Shown here piece after piece: positions 16,596 to 24,300 of a stretch of 24,399 bases of DNA. The stretch is from Streptomyces sp. MMG1533 (lineage in GTDB: Bacteria > Actinomycetota > Actinomycetes > Streptomycetales > Streptomycetaceae), in assembly GCF_001279775.1 (NCBI RefSeq), contig NZ_LGDG01000008.1, forward strand, positions 1 to 24,399, given 5' to 3'. A program made the translations under genes and the position numbers. The notes under the pieces were generated by a model, which did no database searches, was not told the DNA's origin, and saw only the letters and a program-made list of their open reading frames with translations. The first letter of the stretch is position 1. Each line of letters begins with the position of its first letter.

Positions 16596-17951
16596 TCAGA
16601 ACTTGTTGAGCAGTTGCCCGTAGATGCCGAACGCCCCGATGGCGAGCGGGAAGAGCCCGATCACGCCGAGGGACTCGATCAGGTCGGCGAACCGCCGCAG
16701 CCGTACCTGGACGTGCTCCGGCGGCTCGACAGCCAGGACCAGCAGCGGCAGCAGTGCCGCCGCGGCAAGGAGGACGAGCGCGCCGGCACCCCCCGCGTGG
16801 TCCAGCCACAACACCGCGAGACGTACGACGAGCAGCGCCGCCGCCCCGAACAGCGCCACGACCTCGGCGACCAGCGGGAAGGCCCGCGCCCGGGACAGCA
16901 GCACGACGGCGACCAGCGAGGCGAGGGACACCGTCCAGACGGTCGGCTCCTTCGCGGTGGTCAGCAGCCAGCCGCCCGCGGCGGCGGAGGCGGCGGTGAC
17001 CACGGTGGCGAGGGCGAGCCCGCGGTGGGTGGCGGCGAGGGCGTTGGCGACCTCGTGCCGGCTCACCGAGGTGCCCGAGGAACGCTTGTCGTCGAGCGCG
17101 GTGAGCCCCGAGGCCATCAGCGCGAACCGCGGCAGCAGACCGAGCAGGATGACGGAGACGACGGCCATCACGGCGCCGATCCGGTCCGGCCGGTCCTGTA
17201 CGAGGGCGACGCCCTCCCACAGCGCGGCCACACCGACGACCGCCCCGGCCCCGATCAACCCGCCGCGGCCGAGCGGCGAGCAGTACGCGAGCAGCACGAG
17301 CGTGAGCACCAGCGCGGCGGCGACACCGGCCAGCCGGGCCGTCCCGGACCAGTCGTAGGCGTCGGCCGCGGTCGTCGCGGTGAGCAGGCCGAGCCCGCCG
17401 GAGGCGAGCAGCAGCGCGGTGGCCAGGCCCCGGTTGCCCTCGCCGATCTTCGCGATCGCCGCACCGGCGACCAGGAACACCGCGGTGACGACCGCGAGCC
17501 CGGTGGCGACCGACTCCAACGCGAACTCGCGCCGGGCCAACAGCGCCGCGATCACGGCGAACACGACGGTGGCCACGCCCGCGGCGGTACGGCGTACGGC
17601 GGGGCGCCAGCGCCAGCCACGCAGGTCGAGGTCGTCCGCGACCTGGTCGGTGACGTCGTGCACGACCGGCGCCGGCGGTGCGGCGTGAGCGCGCACGAGG
17701 CGCAGCACGGCGCCGTCGGGGACCTCCGCCGAGGACAGCGTGGCGTCGTGCGGCAGCGCGGAACCATCGGAGGTGATCAGCTGCCGGGTGGTCGGCCGGG
17801 ACGCGGCCCGGTCGTCGAGCAACTGCAGTATGTCGGGGAGCAGTTGGCCGATCGGAGTGTCCGAAGGCAACACGATGTCGGCGCGTCGGCGCTCACCGAT
17901 CAGAGTGACCCTGCTGAGTTGGGTCCGGAACGTCGCTGCTGTGCTCACCAC
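16596..17951 (-). CDS. eccD: Type VII secretion membrane channel protein EccD
   Basis: 451 aa. The N-terminal 95 residues form a ubiquitin-like (YukD) domain: strands RVTLIGERRRADIVLP, helix IGQLLPDILQLL, and VLRLVRAH. A linker with VHDVTDQVADDLDLRG follows, then about eleven membrane helices to the C-terminus. In T7SS, EccD dimers line the inner-membrane pore and bind EccC and EccB. Tandem GTG codons at 17951 and 17948 make the exact start ambiguous by one residue. The gene is 77 bp downstream of a small membrane protein gene and 80 bp upstream of the EspI-like gene. Confidence 0.92.
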   Translation of the reverse strand: MVSTAATFRTQLSRVTLIGERRRADIVLPSDTPIGQLLPDILQLLDDRAASRPTTRQLITSDGSALPHDATLSSAEVPDGAVLRLVRAHAAPPAPVVHDVTDQVADDLDLRGWRWRPAVRRTAAGVATVVFAVIAALLARREFALESVATGLAVVTAVFLVAGAAIAKIGEGNRGLATALLLASGGLGLLTATTAADAYDWSGTARLAGVAAALVLTLVLLAYCSPLGRGGLIGAGAVVGVAALWEGVALVQDRPDRIGAVMAVVSVILLGLLPRFALMASGLTALDDKRSSGTSVSRHEVANALAATHRGLALATVVTAASAAAGGWLLTTAKEPTVWTVSLASLVAVVLLSRARAFPLVAEVVALFGAAALLVVRLAVLWLDHAGGAGALVLLAAAALLPLLVLAVEPPEHVQVRLRRFADLIESLGVIGLFPLAIGAFGIYGQLLNKF

Positions 17952-18027
17952 TCACCGGAACCTATCATCGCGTCGTTTCTGCCATGGGCGCGCTCCGACT
18001 TGGTCACGCCCCCCGTCCACACCCTGT

Positions 18028-18348
18028 TCACTGCTTCTCCGCACCCTTGTCGCCCTTTTCGCCGGCCCCGGTCGCAGAGGCGCTGGGCGTCGGGTCGTAC
18101 AGCTGCCCCTGCTGCTGTTGCTGCTTCTCTTCCTCGGCCTTCTGCTTCGCCAAGGTGGCCTGGAGGAAGGACCAGCCGACGCATCCGGCGCACAGTACGG
18201 CCGCGATCGCGATACCCGCGAACATCTTGCCGAACCGCTCGTCCGCCGTCCGCCGGGCGCGCTGCGCGCCGAACAGCAGCGCGTCGCGCATCCGGCGCCG
18301 GCGCACCGCCACCGACTCCAGCAGCTGGCTGTCGTAGTCCCGTGACAT
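18028..18348 (-). CDS. 106-aa single-pass membrane protein of the T7SS locus
   Basis: ATG start with CAGGAC upstream. Residues 1-40 are basic (VRRRRMRDALLFGAQRARR), then one membrane helix at about 42-63 (MFAGIAIAAVLCAGCVGWSF). A short KQKAEEEKQQQQQ coiled segment and a Ser/Gly/Lys-rich external tail follow. Topology would be N-in, C-out. No family is recognised. Its place between the HD protein and eccD suggests an accessory or assembly factor of the secretion system, perhaps a small stand-in for a bitopic component such as EccB, but it is far too short to be EccB. Confidence 0.75.
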   Translation of the reverse strand: MSRDYDSQLLESVAVRRRRMRDALLFGAQRARRTADERFGKMFAGIAIAAVLCAGCVGWSFLQATLAKQKAEEEKQQQQQGQLYDPTPSASATGAGEKGDKGAEKQ

Positions 18349-18380
18349 TCAGTCGTCCTGTGTAGGGGGTTGGTTGGAGG

Positions 18381-18836
18381 TCAGTCGCCCGGAGCGAGGC
18401 CGAGGCGGTGCCGCATGGCGGCGTACTTGTGCGTGAGCCGCCGGGCGGTGTGCTCGTCGAGTACGGCGAGACGGCTCGGGTCGGCGTTGTGCGCGAGATC
18501 GGCGGCCTTGACGAGCCGGGCCCCCTCAGTGGCCAGGATCCGGCCCGCGTACGCCTCCGGGTCCTCGTCCGGCCGCTTGGTCACGGCCCGTACGACGTCC
18601 TTGGTGCGCTGCGGGAGTGCGGCGGCGTCGAGCCAGTCCTCGCTGAGCACCCCGTCCTCGACGGCGTCGTGCAGCCACGCGGCGGCGACGAGCTCCTCGC
18701 CCCCGCCCCGGGCACGCACGCCCTCGGCGACGGCCGACAGGTGCTCGGCGTAAGGCCGTCCGGCCTTGTCCGTCTGCCCGGCGTGCGCGGCGCGGGCGAC
18801 GGCCTCGACCTCGGCCAGACTCATCTCTTGCGGCAT
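18381..18836 (-). CDS. Small alarmone hydrolase-like HD-domain protein
   Basis: 151 aa, one RelA/SpoT-type HD hydrolase domain and no synthetase or TGS/ACT parts. The metal and catalytic signature is complete: AHAGQ and KAGRPYAEH (His32), WLHDAVED (His56, Asp57, Glu60, Asp61), and KAADLAHN (Asp113). These align with His35, His61, Asp62, Glu65, Asp66 and Asp122 of MESH1-type ppGpp hydrolases. Likely activity is Mn-dependent hydrolysis of (p)ppGpp or a related 3'-phosphate nucleotide; the substrate is inferred. ATG 18836 follows GGGGGGA. It is codirectional with the T7SS genes, 32 bp before the 106-aa gene, so it may be part of the same operon or a lodged neighbour. Confidence 0.82.
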   Translation of the reverse strand: MPQEMSLAEVEAVARAAHAGQTDKAGRPYAEHLSAVAEGVRARGGGEELVAAAWLHDAVEDGVLSEDWLDAAALPQRTKDVVRAVTKRPDEDPEAYAGRILATEGARLVKAADLAHNADPSRLAVLDEHTARRLTHKYAAMRHRLGLAPGD

Positions 18837-18921
18837 GCGGATCCCCCCTGCTTCGCTTCCGCAACATAGGACATGGACGCGCCACGCGTACAGCCGGGGT
18901 ACGGCCGTCTCTCGGGCTCTG

Positions 18922-20118
18922 TCACGCCCCTCCCGACAATCCCGTCACGATCATGAAGAGCACCCACAGCACGGGCACGAGCGCGACGTATGCGCGCGGC
19001 CGCCGGTGGATGGGCACGCCGGGGTCGTATCGCGGCCCGAGCATGCCCGGCCCCGGGACCGCGAGCTGCTTCACCTTGCGAACGGCGAGGAGGTTCCGGA
19101 CCAGCGTCAACGGCGCGAAGACGAACAGGGAGAAGGGGCTCCACCAGCCCCAGGCGAGCGTGTGGGTGGTCAGCGCGCGGTGAACGGCCAGTCCACAGGT
19201 CATGCACATCGGCCCGTCCGTCTTCCTGAACCCCATGAAGACGACGAGGCCTCGGTGCGCACGGAAGGCTACGTCCGCTGCGGGGGAACCTCCGCAGAAT
19301 CTGCACATGGGTGGGGTGGGGGCTTGGGGGTGCACGGCGGTGGAGGGGCCCGGGTCGGCCTGGGGCTGGTTGGTGGGCGGGGCGTCGGCCTGGAGCTGCT
19401 CCCCGGGCTCCTCGGTGGAAGGTTCGGCGTACCAGGCGCGCAGCGAGGTGGCTATGGCGTCCAGGAGGCCGTTCCCCACGGCCTCCGCGATCTCCCCGTC
19501 GCTCATCCGCTCCGCGGTCACGACCGCGGTGGCGGCGCGCACCGCGTCGGCGGGCCGTAGCCCCCGCTCCGACGGTGCTTGGGGCATCGGACTGTGCCGC
19601 CACCGGTGCTCGGGGGTCACGGCGCCGACACCGTGCAGGGCACGAACAGCACGCTGAAGCGGCTCGCTGTAGAGGGGAAACGGCACGTGAATGGCACCGC
19701 TCGGCATCTTCTGCCCCCCGCCCCACTTCACGTCCCGGTCCTCGTCCGTGAGCGCGTCGAAGGCGTCGGCGAGCTCCTGCCACGCCTCCGCGTTGTCACG
19801 GTCGAGCTGGGCGAGCAGTCGCCGGTCGTCGGCCGGGGTGACGACACGGGCCAGCTCTTCGAGCGCGGCGACATCGGGCGCCTCGGTGACCGGCCCGACA
19901 CCGGGCTCGTGACTGAGCAGTCCGAGGACACCGAGGGGGGTGAGACCACGATCGTGAGCCTCACGGACCTTGGTGTACCACCCCAACCCCGCCTTGTAGG
20001 CACCGGGACTGCTGGCGTTCCGGTGCATCCACTCGACGTCGGTGGCATCGCCCCAGGCGTATCCGACGACTTCGCCGTCGGGGGCGGTCACGGTGACGTA
20101 GTGCACGGGACTGGTCAT
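18922..20118 (-). CDS. Three-part membrane protein: immunity-like N-domain, DUF6508-like middle, zinc ribbon plus two helices
   Basis: 398 aa. Residues 1-95 (HYVTVTAPDGEVVGYAWGD...RGLTPLGVLGLL...VTEAPDVAALEELA) align end to end with the domain of the two 133-aa proteins encoded just upstream. Residues about 105-180 (DALTDEDRDVKWGGG...VPFPLYSEPLQRAVRAL) resemble DUF6508. A Pro/Gln-rich linker leads to a zinc-ribbon (MCRFCG about 271-276; MCMTCG about 305-310) followed by two membrane helices and a short external end. It is thus a membrane-anchored relative of the putative immunity proteins. Start ATG 20118 follows GAGG. It lies 66 bp after the second 133-aa gene. It could hold immunity function at the membrane or link toxin recognition to a sensor; not established. 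Confidence 0.75.
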   Translation of the reverse strand: MTSPVHYVTVTAPDGEVVGYAWGDATDVEWMHRNASSPGAYKAGLGWYTKVREAHDRGLTPLGVLGLLSHEPGVGPVTEAPDVAALEELARVVTPADDRRLLAQLDRDNAEAWQELADAFDALTDEDRDVKWGGGQKMPSGAIHVPFPLYSEPLQRAVRALHGVGAVTPEHRWRHSPMPQAPSERGLRPADAVRAATAVVTAERMSDGEIAEAVGNGLLDAIATSLRAWYAEPSTEEPGEQLQADAPPTNQPQADPGPSTAVHPQAPTPPMCRFCGGSPAADVAFRAHRGLVVFMGFRKTDGPMCMTCGLAVHRALTTHTLAWGWWSPFSLFVFAPLTLVRNLLAVRKVKQLAVPGPGMLGPRYDPGVPIHRRPRAYVALVPVLWVLFMIVTGLSGGA

Positions 20119-20184
20119 GCTGGTCAGGCCTCGGGGGCCGATACCTCCGCAGATACTCGGTTCAAGCGCGGGCCCACCGGTTCG

Positions 20185-20586
20185 CTAGTCGCCCTGGGCG
20201 AGGGCATGGAACGCGGCGGCGTTCGGGGCGTCGGTCAGGGAGCCTGGGAGGGGGCGGCCCTTGCCGGCAGTCTCCGGGTTGCCGTACAACTCGGCGAGGG
20301 CCTGGGACGGCAGAAGGCCCCGCTGCTTCGCATCGCGCAGCCGACGGATCCAGAAGCCGCCTTCGTTCGCCGCACGGGGACCACCAGCCTGCCGCGGTTC
20401 CCACGCGGCGGCGTCGTCCTCGTCGCCGGCCCATACCCAACCGAGGACCGCGCCACCCTGCTTGTCGACCACCGTGAAGTAACGCACCGGCTTGTCGGTG
20501 TGGTTTCGGTATCGCGGCGGACCCGACACGAGGTTGGAGTGCACGTCATCGTTGAAGCGCGGGTTGACCGGCTGTCCGTCATTCAC
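20185..20586 (-). CDS. Putative immunity protein B (133 aa), paralogue of the preceding gene
   Basis: GTG start at 20586 overlaps the stop of the upstream paralogue (GTGAATGA), so translation is coupled. The choice gives 133 aa, the same length as that paralogue. The two align almost throughout: shared PRF..DVH, DKPVRYFTVVDK, VWA.DEDDAAAW.PR, RG.LPSQALAE, and LPGSLTDAPNA. It is soluble, with no signal peptide and an acidic character. Position right after a secreted toxin gene, and duplication, are typical of immunity proteins of polymorphic toxins. A role as toxin chaperone or adaptor is an alternative. No named family recognised. Confidence 0.75.
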   Translation of the reverse strand: MNDGQPVNPRFNDDVHSNLVSGPPRYRNHTDKPVRYFTVVDKQGGAVLGWVWAGDEDDAAAWEPRQAGGPRAANEGGFWIRRLRDAKQRGLLPSQALAELYGNPETAGKGRPLPGSLTDAPNAAAFHALAQGD

Positions 20587-20980
20587 CCTTGGCGAGGGAC
20601 TTGACCGCGTCGGCGTTCGGGGCGTCGGTGAGGGAGCCGGGCAGGGCCCGTCCGCGGTTGCCTTCCGGGTTGGACAGCATCTCCGCGAGGGCCTGGGACG
20701 GCAGGATGCCCCGCCCCTTGGCCTCTTGCAGCCGGGCGTGCCAATGACCGCCCTCGGCGAGGGCCCGGCCTCCGGCGGCGTTGCGTGGCACCCACGCGGC
20801 GGCGTCGTCCTCGTCACTCGCCCACACATATCCGAGGGCCGCGCCGCCCTCCTTGTCGACCACTGTGAAGTACCGCACCGGCTTGTCGGTCCGGGTGCGG
20901 TACCTCGACGGACCCGGCGCCACGAGGTCGAAGTGCACGTCCTCGGCGAAGCGCGGGTTGATCGGTCGTTCGCTGCTCAT
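20579..20980 (-). CDS. Putative immunity protein A (133 aa) for the ADP-ribosyltransferase toxin
   Basis: First gene after the toxin (47-bp gap). ATG 20980 gives MSSERPINPRF..., matching the start of paralogue B in register; a GTG at 20989 is an alternative. The core (RYFTVVDKEGGAALGYVWAS, then DEDDAAAWVPR) looks like a small mixed alpha/beta domain, followed by a helical segment RLQEAKGRGILPSQALAEML and a C-terminal DAPNADAVKSLAKGE. It is cytosolic by sequence. Immunity is inferred from position, size and duplication; no direct evidence of toxin binding is in the sequence. Confidence 0.75.
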   Translation of the reverse strand: MSSERPINPRFAEDVHFDLVAPGPSRYRTRTDKPVRYFTVVDKEGGAALGYVWASDEDDAAAWVPRNAAGGRALAEGGHWHARLQEAKGRGILPSQALAEMLSNPEGNRGRALPGSLTDAPNADAVKSLAKGE

Positions 20981-21027
20981 GAAGTCCACGTTCCCTTAAC
21001 TCTGCCTGATCCTCAACGCGGCCACCG

Positions 21028-23796
21028 CTACGGCTTCGGCCTCGGCAGGACCTCTCCGTAGATGTGCCACTTGCCGTGTGCCTCGTCGAAGAAGACACGC
21101 GTCACCTTGTAGTCGGAGCCCCGGGCCAGCAGCAGCTCACGTTCTCCGGGGTACTTGGAGAGGTGGTCGATCCAGAGGGCGGGGGTGTCCTTCGCCACCC
21201 GCAAGTGCATCCACACGGGATTCTGGTCGAACGGGGGCGGCGGCGACTTGCCGAGTGCCGTGGAAGTGAACGCCTTGTCGTCGAAGGTCCCGCCGAGCAT
21301 GTCGAGCGGTGAATCGATCGGGAGGCCGTCGACCTTGACGTGGTCGACCCCGGTGCCGCGGACGACCATGATGTCCTCGGGCACAGGGCGCATGTCCATG
21401 ACCTTGTCCATCTCGTCGATGGTGTGCAGGAGCGAGGGGTCCACGTCGTTGCCGAAGCGCAGGTGTCCATTGATCTGGGTGTACTCATTACCGCTGTACG
21501 TCTTCAGCGCCTGCTGCGACTCGGTGGGCAGGTCGTCCAGGAAATCGTTCCAGTACGCATTGCCGTACGCCAGCCCGGCGTCGTTGGTGGCGCTGGGCGC
21601 GTGGTTCGTGCCGCGCGCCAGTTCGGCCTCGGCCACCGCGTGCTTCTCGGCGTCGCTGAGGGCGTCGAAGGCCGCGTCCGACATCGTCGGCTTGTACTCG
21701 AACGGCTCCCCGGCCCCGGGGTGCCCCGGCACATCCGCACCCTGATGCCCCGGAGCGACCGGACCATCCGTGCCGTGGTGCGCCCCGGCGTCGACATGGT
21801 CGCCGGTGTGCGCGGCATCGTCCGCGTGACCGACACCGTCGTCACCGTGTCCGGCGCCGTGCGAGGCGTCGTCGGCGTGACCCGCTCCGGGGACGTCGTG
21901 CCCGGTGCCGTGCGGCGCGTCCGGGGTGCCGTGGCCGCCGGTGCCGGGGACCTCGTGGCCGCCGGTGTGCGGCGTGGTCGGGATGTCGTGCGCGGGGGTC
22001 GCCGCCGCACCCTGGTGGTACCACGGGCTCGCGGCACCCGGGTGGCCGACGCCGCCGGGAGCGTCGTGGCCACCGGTGTGCGGCGTCGACGTCGGGGCGT
22101 CGTGCGGCGTGGCGGTCGGCGTCTGGTCGTAGGCGGACGGTGAAGGCGCGTGATCGAACGCCGATGGCGACGGCGCATGACCGTACGGCGCCCCCGACGG
22201 CGTCTGGGCGTACGGATTCGTACCCGGTGCCTGGTCGTACGCGGACGGCGAAGGCGCGTGGTCGTACGGGGATCCCGACGGCGCGTGACCGTACGGCGAT
22301 CCCGCCGGCGCGTGGTCGTACGCGCTCGGCGAAGGCGTCGTGTCGAAGGCGCCGCCCGGCGTGTGGCCCGCGGGCGTGGTCGGCGTGTTGTAGTGGCCGG
22401 CGTTGGGCGCGTCGTAGTGCCCGGCGTTGTCGACCGTGTGTGCGGCCGTGTCGGCTCCCGCGTGGCTCCCGGCGTACGACGGGGTGGGGGCACCCTGAGT
22501 CGTCCAGTGGGCCGGGAGTGTCGGTGTGGTGCCGTGCGGGACCGTCGGGGTGTTCGGCTCGTAGTGGACCGGGGTCGTGTCGATCGCGCCGTTGGGCGAG
22601 ATGAGGTTGCCGTTCGGGTCCATCAGGCGGCCGTCGGGCAGGTTGACGGCTCCGTCCGGGAGGGTGGGGATGTCGATGTTGCCGACGCCCCGCAGGCCCT
22701 TCGTGATATCGCCGATCTTGGACAGGCCCGCGCCCGCGCCCTTGGCGATGTAGGTCATCGGGTCGATGACCTTGCCCGCCTTGCCCGCGACCGACAGCAC
22801 CTTCGCCACCGCACCAGCCTTGCCCGCACCCGCGACACCGGCGCCCGCACCACCCGTGAACACCGTCGTCAGGACGTTGAACGTGACGGCACCGGCCGCA
22901 CGACCGGGGTTCTTGCCCCACTCGTCCCACGCAACCAGAGCCTTGCCCGTCTCCTTCATCGCGGTGCGCGAATCACGGATCCAGGAAGGGAGTTTGTCGT
23001 CCGGCAGCGCCCAGAACGCCAACTGCGCGCCCGGCATCATGCTGAGGGTCAGGCCGGTCGCCAACTGCGCCAGGCCCTTCCACGCCTGCCCCATCGCATC
23101 CCAGCCGCCGAAGCCGACCAGGGTGCCCAGGCCCTTGATGGTGCCCCAAATACCGTCGACGATCAGGCCGTCCCACACGAACGACTTCACCCAGTGGCCG
23201 ACCTCGTACCAGTGGTGCTTCTCCTCGACCGGGTCGCCCCAGGGAAGCTTCGCGTTCTTCAGGTCGTCCGCGTTGAAGCCGTACTGGTCCTTGCGGTCGG
23301 AGCCGTCCCCGGCGACCATCTGCGTGCCACCCCACAACGCGGTGATCTTGTTGTGGGCGGTCCGCTCGGCAGCCCAGAACGCCGCCACCGTCGCGGTGAT
23401 GTCGTCCCGGATCTGGTTGTGCTCGTCGACCTTGTCGCCGTCGTACTCCCACTCGTCGTCGTCCTTGACGGAGTCGACGAACGTCACGGCCTTGGTCTTC
23501 AGTTCCTTCAGCTTGTCGACAAGGGGACGAATCTCCGTGGCGTACGACGACAGCGCGCCGGACACCGTCTCCAGGTCGTCCCCGAACGTGTCCGCACGGT
23601 CCTTGACCGGCTTCGTCGTCGCGAACAGCTGCTCCGCCTCCGGAGCGGTGTAGTACGCCGACAGGCCCTGGAACTGCGAATGCACGTCCCCGCCGGTCGT
23701 ACGGACATGCCCCGCGTCCTTCTTCAGGTCCGCGTAGTCCGTCTCCAGCTGGGCCAAGTCACCCGTGAACTGAGGAATCTTCTCCGGCTGGATCAC
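21028..23796 (-). CDS. T7SS polymorphic toxin with C-terminal ADP-ribosyltransferase domain
   Basis: 922 aa. Residues 1-110 are helical and WXG100-like (export region); 140-300 are amphipathic with several Trp. Residues 300-370 are Gly/Ala-rich and hydrophobic. Residues 375-700 form a disordered linker with eight 9-residue repeats (489-560) and a His/Gly/Asp-rich stretch (565-695). Residues 700-922 are an R-S-E class ADP-ribosyltransferase: Arg813 in VVRGTG, Ser845 in AFTSTAL, and Glu885-x-Glu887 in [12 protein letters not shown]. The ExE pair suggests Arg-directed or actin-type modification; the target is unknown. GTG start overlaps the stop of the DUF6507-like gene (GTGA), so the two are co-translated. 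Two putative immunity genes follow. It is most likely exported by the EccC/EccD system of this locus; that is inferred from the N-terminus and context. Confidence 0.9.
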   Translation of the reverse strand: MIQPEKIPQFTGDLAQLETDYADLKKDAGHVRTTGGDVHSQFQGLSAYYTAPEAEQLFATTKPVKDRADTFGDDLETVSGALSSYATEIRPLVDKLKELKTKAVTFVDSVKDDDEWEYDGDKVDEHNQIRDDITATVAAFWAAERTAHNKITALWGGTQMVAGDGSDRKDQYGFNADDLKNAKLPWGDPVEEKHHWYEVGHWVKSFVWDGLIVDGIWGTIKGLGTLVGFGGWDAMGQAWKGLAQLATGLTLSMMPGAQLAFWALPDDKLPSWIRDSRTAMKETGKALVAWDEWGKNPGRAAGAVTFNVLTTVFTGGAGAGVAGAGKAGAVAKVLSVAGKAGKVIDPMTYIAKGAGAGLSKIGDITKGLRGVGNIDIPTLPDGAVNLPDGRLMDPNGNLISPNGAIDTTPVHYEPNTPTVPHGTTPTLPAHWTTQGAPTPSYAGSHAGADTAAHTVDNAGHYDAPNAGHYNTPTTPAGHTPGGAFDTTPSPSAYDHAPAGSPYGHAPSGSPYDHAPSPSAYDQAPGTNPYAQTPSGAPYGHAPSPSAFDHAPSPSAYDQTPTATPHDAPTSTPHTGGHDAPGGVGHPGAASPWYHQGAAATPAHDIPTTPHTGGHEVPGTGGHGTPDAPHGTGHDVPGAGHADDASHGAGHGDDGVGHADDAAHTGDHVDAGAHHGTDGPVAPGHQGADVPGHPGAGEPFEYKPTMSDAAFDALSDAEKHAVAEAELARGTNHAPSATNDAGLAYGNAYWNDFLDDLPTESQQALKTYSGNEYTQINGHLRFGNDVDPSLLHTIDEMDKVMDMRPVPEDIMVVRGTGVDHVKVDGLPIDSPLDMLGGTFDDKAFTSTALGKSPPPPFDQNPVWMHLRVAKDTPALWIDHLSKYPGERELLLARGSDYKVTRVFFDEAHGKWHIYGEVLPRPKP
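22117..22332 (-). repeat. Eight 27-bp repeats in the toxin linker
   Basis: Residues 489-560 of the toxin are eight consecutive 9-residue units of the form SPSAYDHAP (variants [63 protein letters not shown]). At DNA level this is an exact 27-bp period for 216 bp, diverged between units, so not very recent. Confidence 0.85.
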
Positions 23797-24203
23797 GCCT
23801 TGCCCGCCCCCGGCATGTCCAGCTTCGGCTCGGACAACGCGTTGCGCTGCGCCTCCGTGGCCATCTCCTGGTCGCCATTCAGATACGCCGTCGTCGCGTC
23901 CACCGCGCCCTGCAGGGACTTGCCCGCCCGGGCCGCCACATACTGCAGGTCCTTCGACGCACGCTCCGCATACTGCGACAACGCAAGGGCGACCAGGCCA
24001 CCCGCGGCCTTCTCGCCACCCTCGCCGCCACCGCCACCCTCGCCGCCACCGCCACCCTCGGCGGAAATAGTGCCCGCACTTGTGGCCGCCGACGTCAGGT
24101 GCTCACCGAACGCCTTCGCGTACTTCTCCAGGTCCGACGCCGTCTCACCGGTCGTCTTCAACACACTGGAAATGCCTTGCGGCTTCAGATCCCAGCCGGG
24201 CAC
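23793..24203 (-). CDS. DUF6507-like WXG100-type partner of the toxin
   Basis: 136 aa from GTG 24203, which has GGGGG 6 nt upstream; an open extension to a TTG at 24242 is less likely. It is two long helices separated by a Gly/Glu hinge. Helix 1 is [21 protein letters not shown] and on, ending [10 protein letters not shown]. The hinge is [17 protein letters not shown]. Helix 2 covers [28 protein letters not shown]. This matches the style of the actinobacterial DUF6507 proteins, which are WXG100-like. The 4-nt overlap with the toxin gene suggests a stoichiometric partner that pairs with the toxin's helical N-terminus for export. Confidence 0.75.
   Translation of the reverse strand: MPGWDLKPQGISSVLKTTGETASDLEKYAKAFGEHLTSAATSAGTISAEGGGGGEGGGGGEGGEKAAGGLVALALSQYAERASKDLQYVAARAGKSLQGAVDATTAYLNGDQEMATEAQRNALSEPKLDMPGAGKA
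24025..24060. repeat. Perfect 18-bp tandem duplication coding the Gly/Glu hinge
   Basis: Units 24025-24042 and 24043-24060 are identical and encode EGGGGG twice. The repeat could gain or lose units by slippage, changing hinge length in the DUF6507-like protein. Confidence 0.8.
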
Positions 24204-24245
24204 CGAAAACCCCCGTTTTCCTAAACTTCCGATACCGAACAAACA

Positions 24246-24272
24246 GCTCTGGAGCGGAACCCGCCCCAGAGC
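24246..24272 (-). terminator. Hairpin between WXG100 gene and DUF6507-like gene
   Basis: GCTCTGG/CCAGAGC plus an inner five-pair helix (one G-T) and a GTT loop, about 12 bp in all, lies 28 bp after the WXG100 stop. It may partly terminate transcription so the first gene is expressed above the toxin, or stabilise its mRNA 3' end. Confidence 0.6.
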
Positions 24273-24300
24273 GGATGATTACGGCAGACGAACCCGTCCG

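Noticed and set aside
10517..16609. A 2030-codon open frame on the + strand, the longest in the window
   Set aside because: It lies antisense to the DUF6177-like, eccC and EspI-like genes. Its composition (Arg/Gly/Val/Asp/Leu-rich, no domains, no ribosome site) is that of an antisense frame in high-GC DNA.
18922..20118. Classing the 398-aa protein as a second toxin
   Set aside because: It has no export-type helical N-terminus or catalytic motif; its N-domain matches the putative immunity proteins and its C-terminus is a membrane-anchored zinc ribbon.
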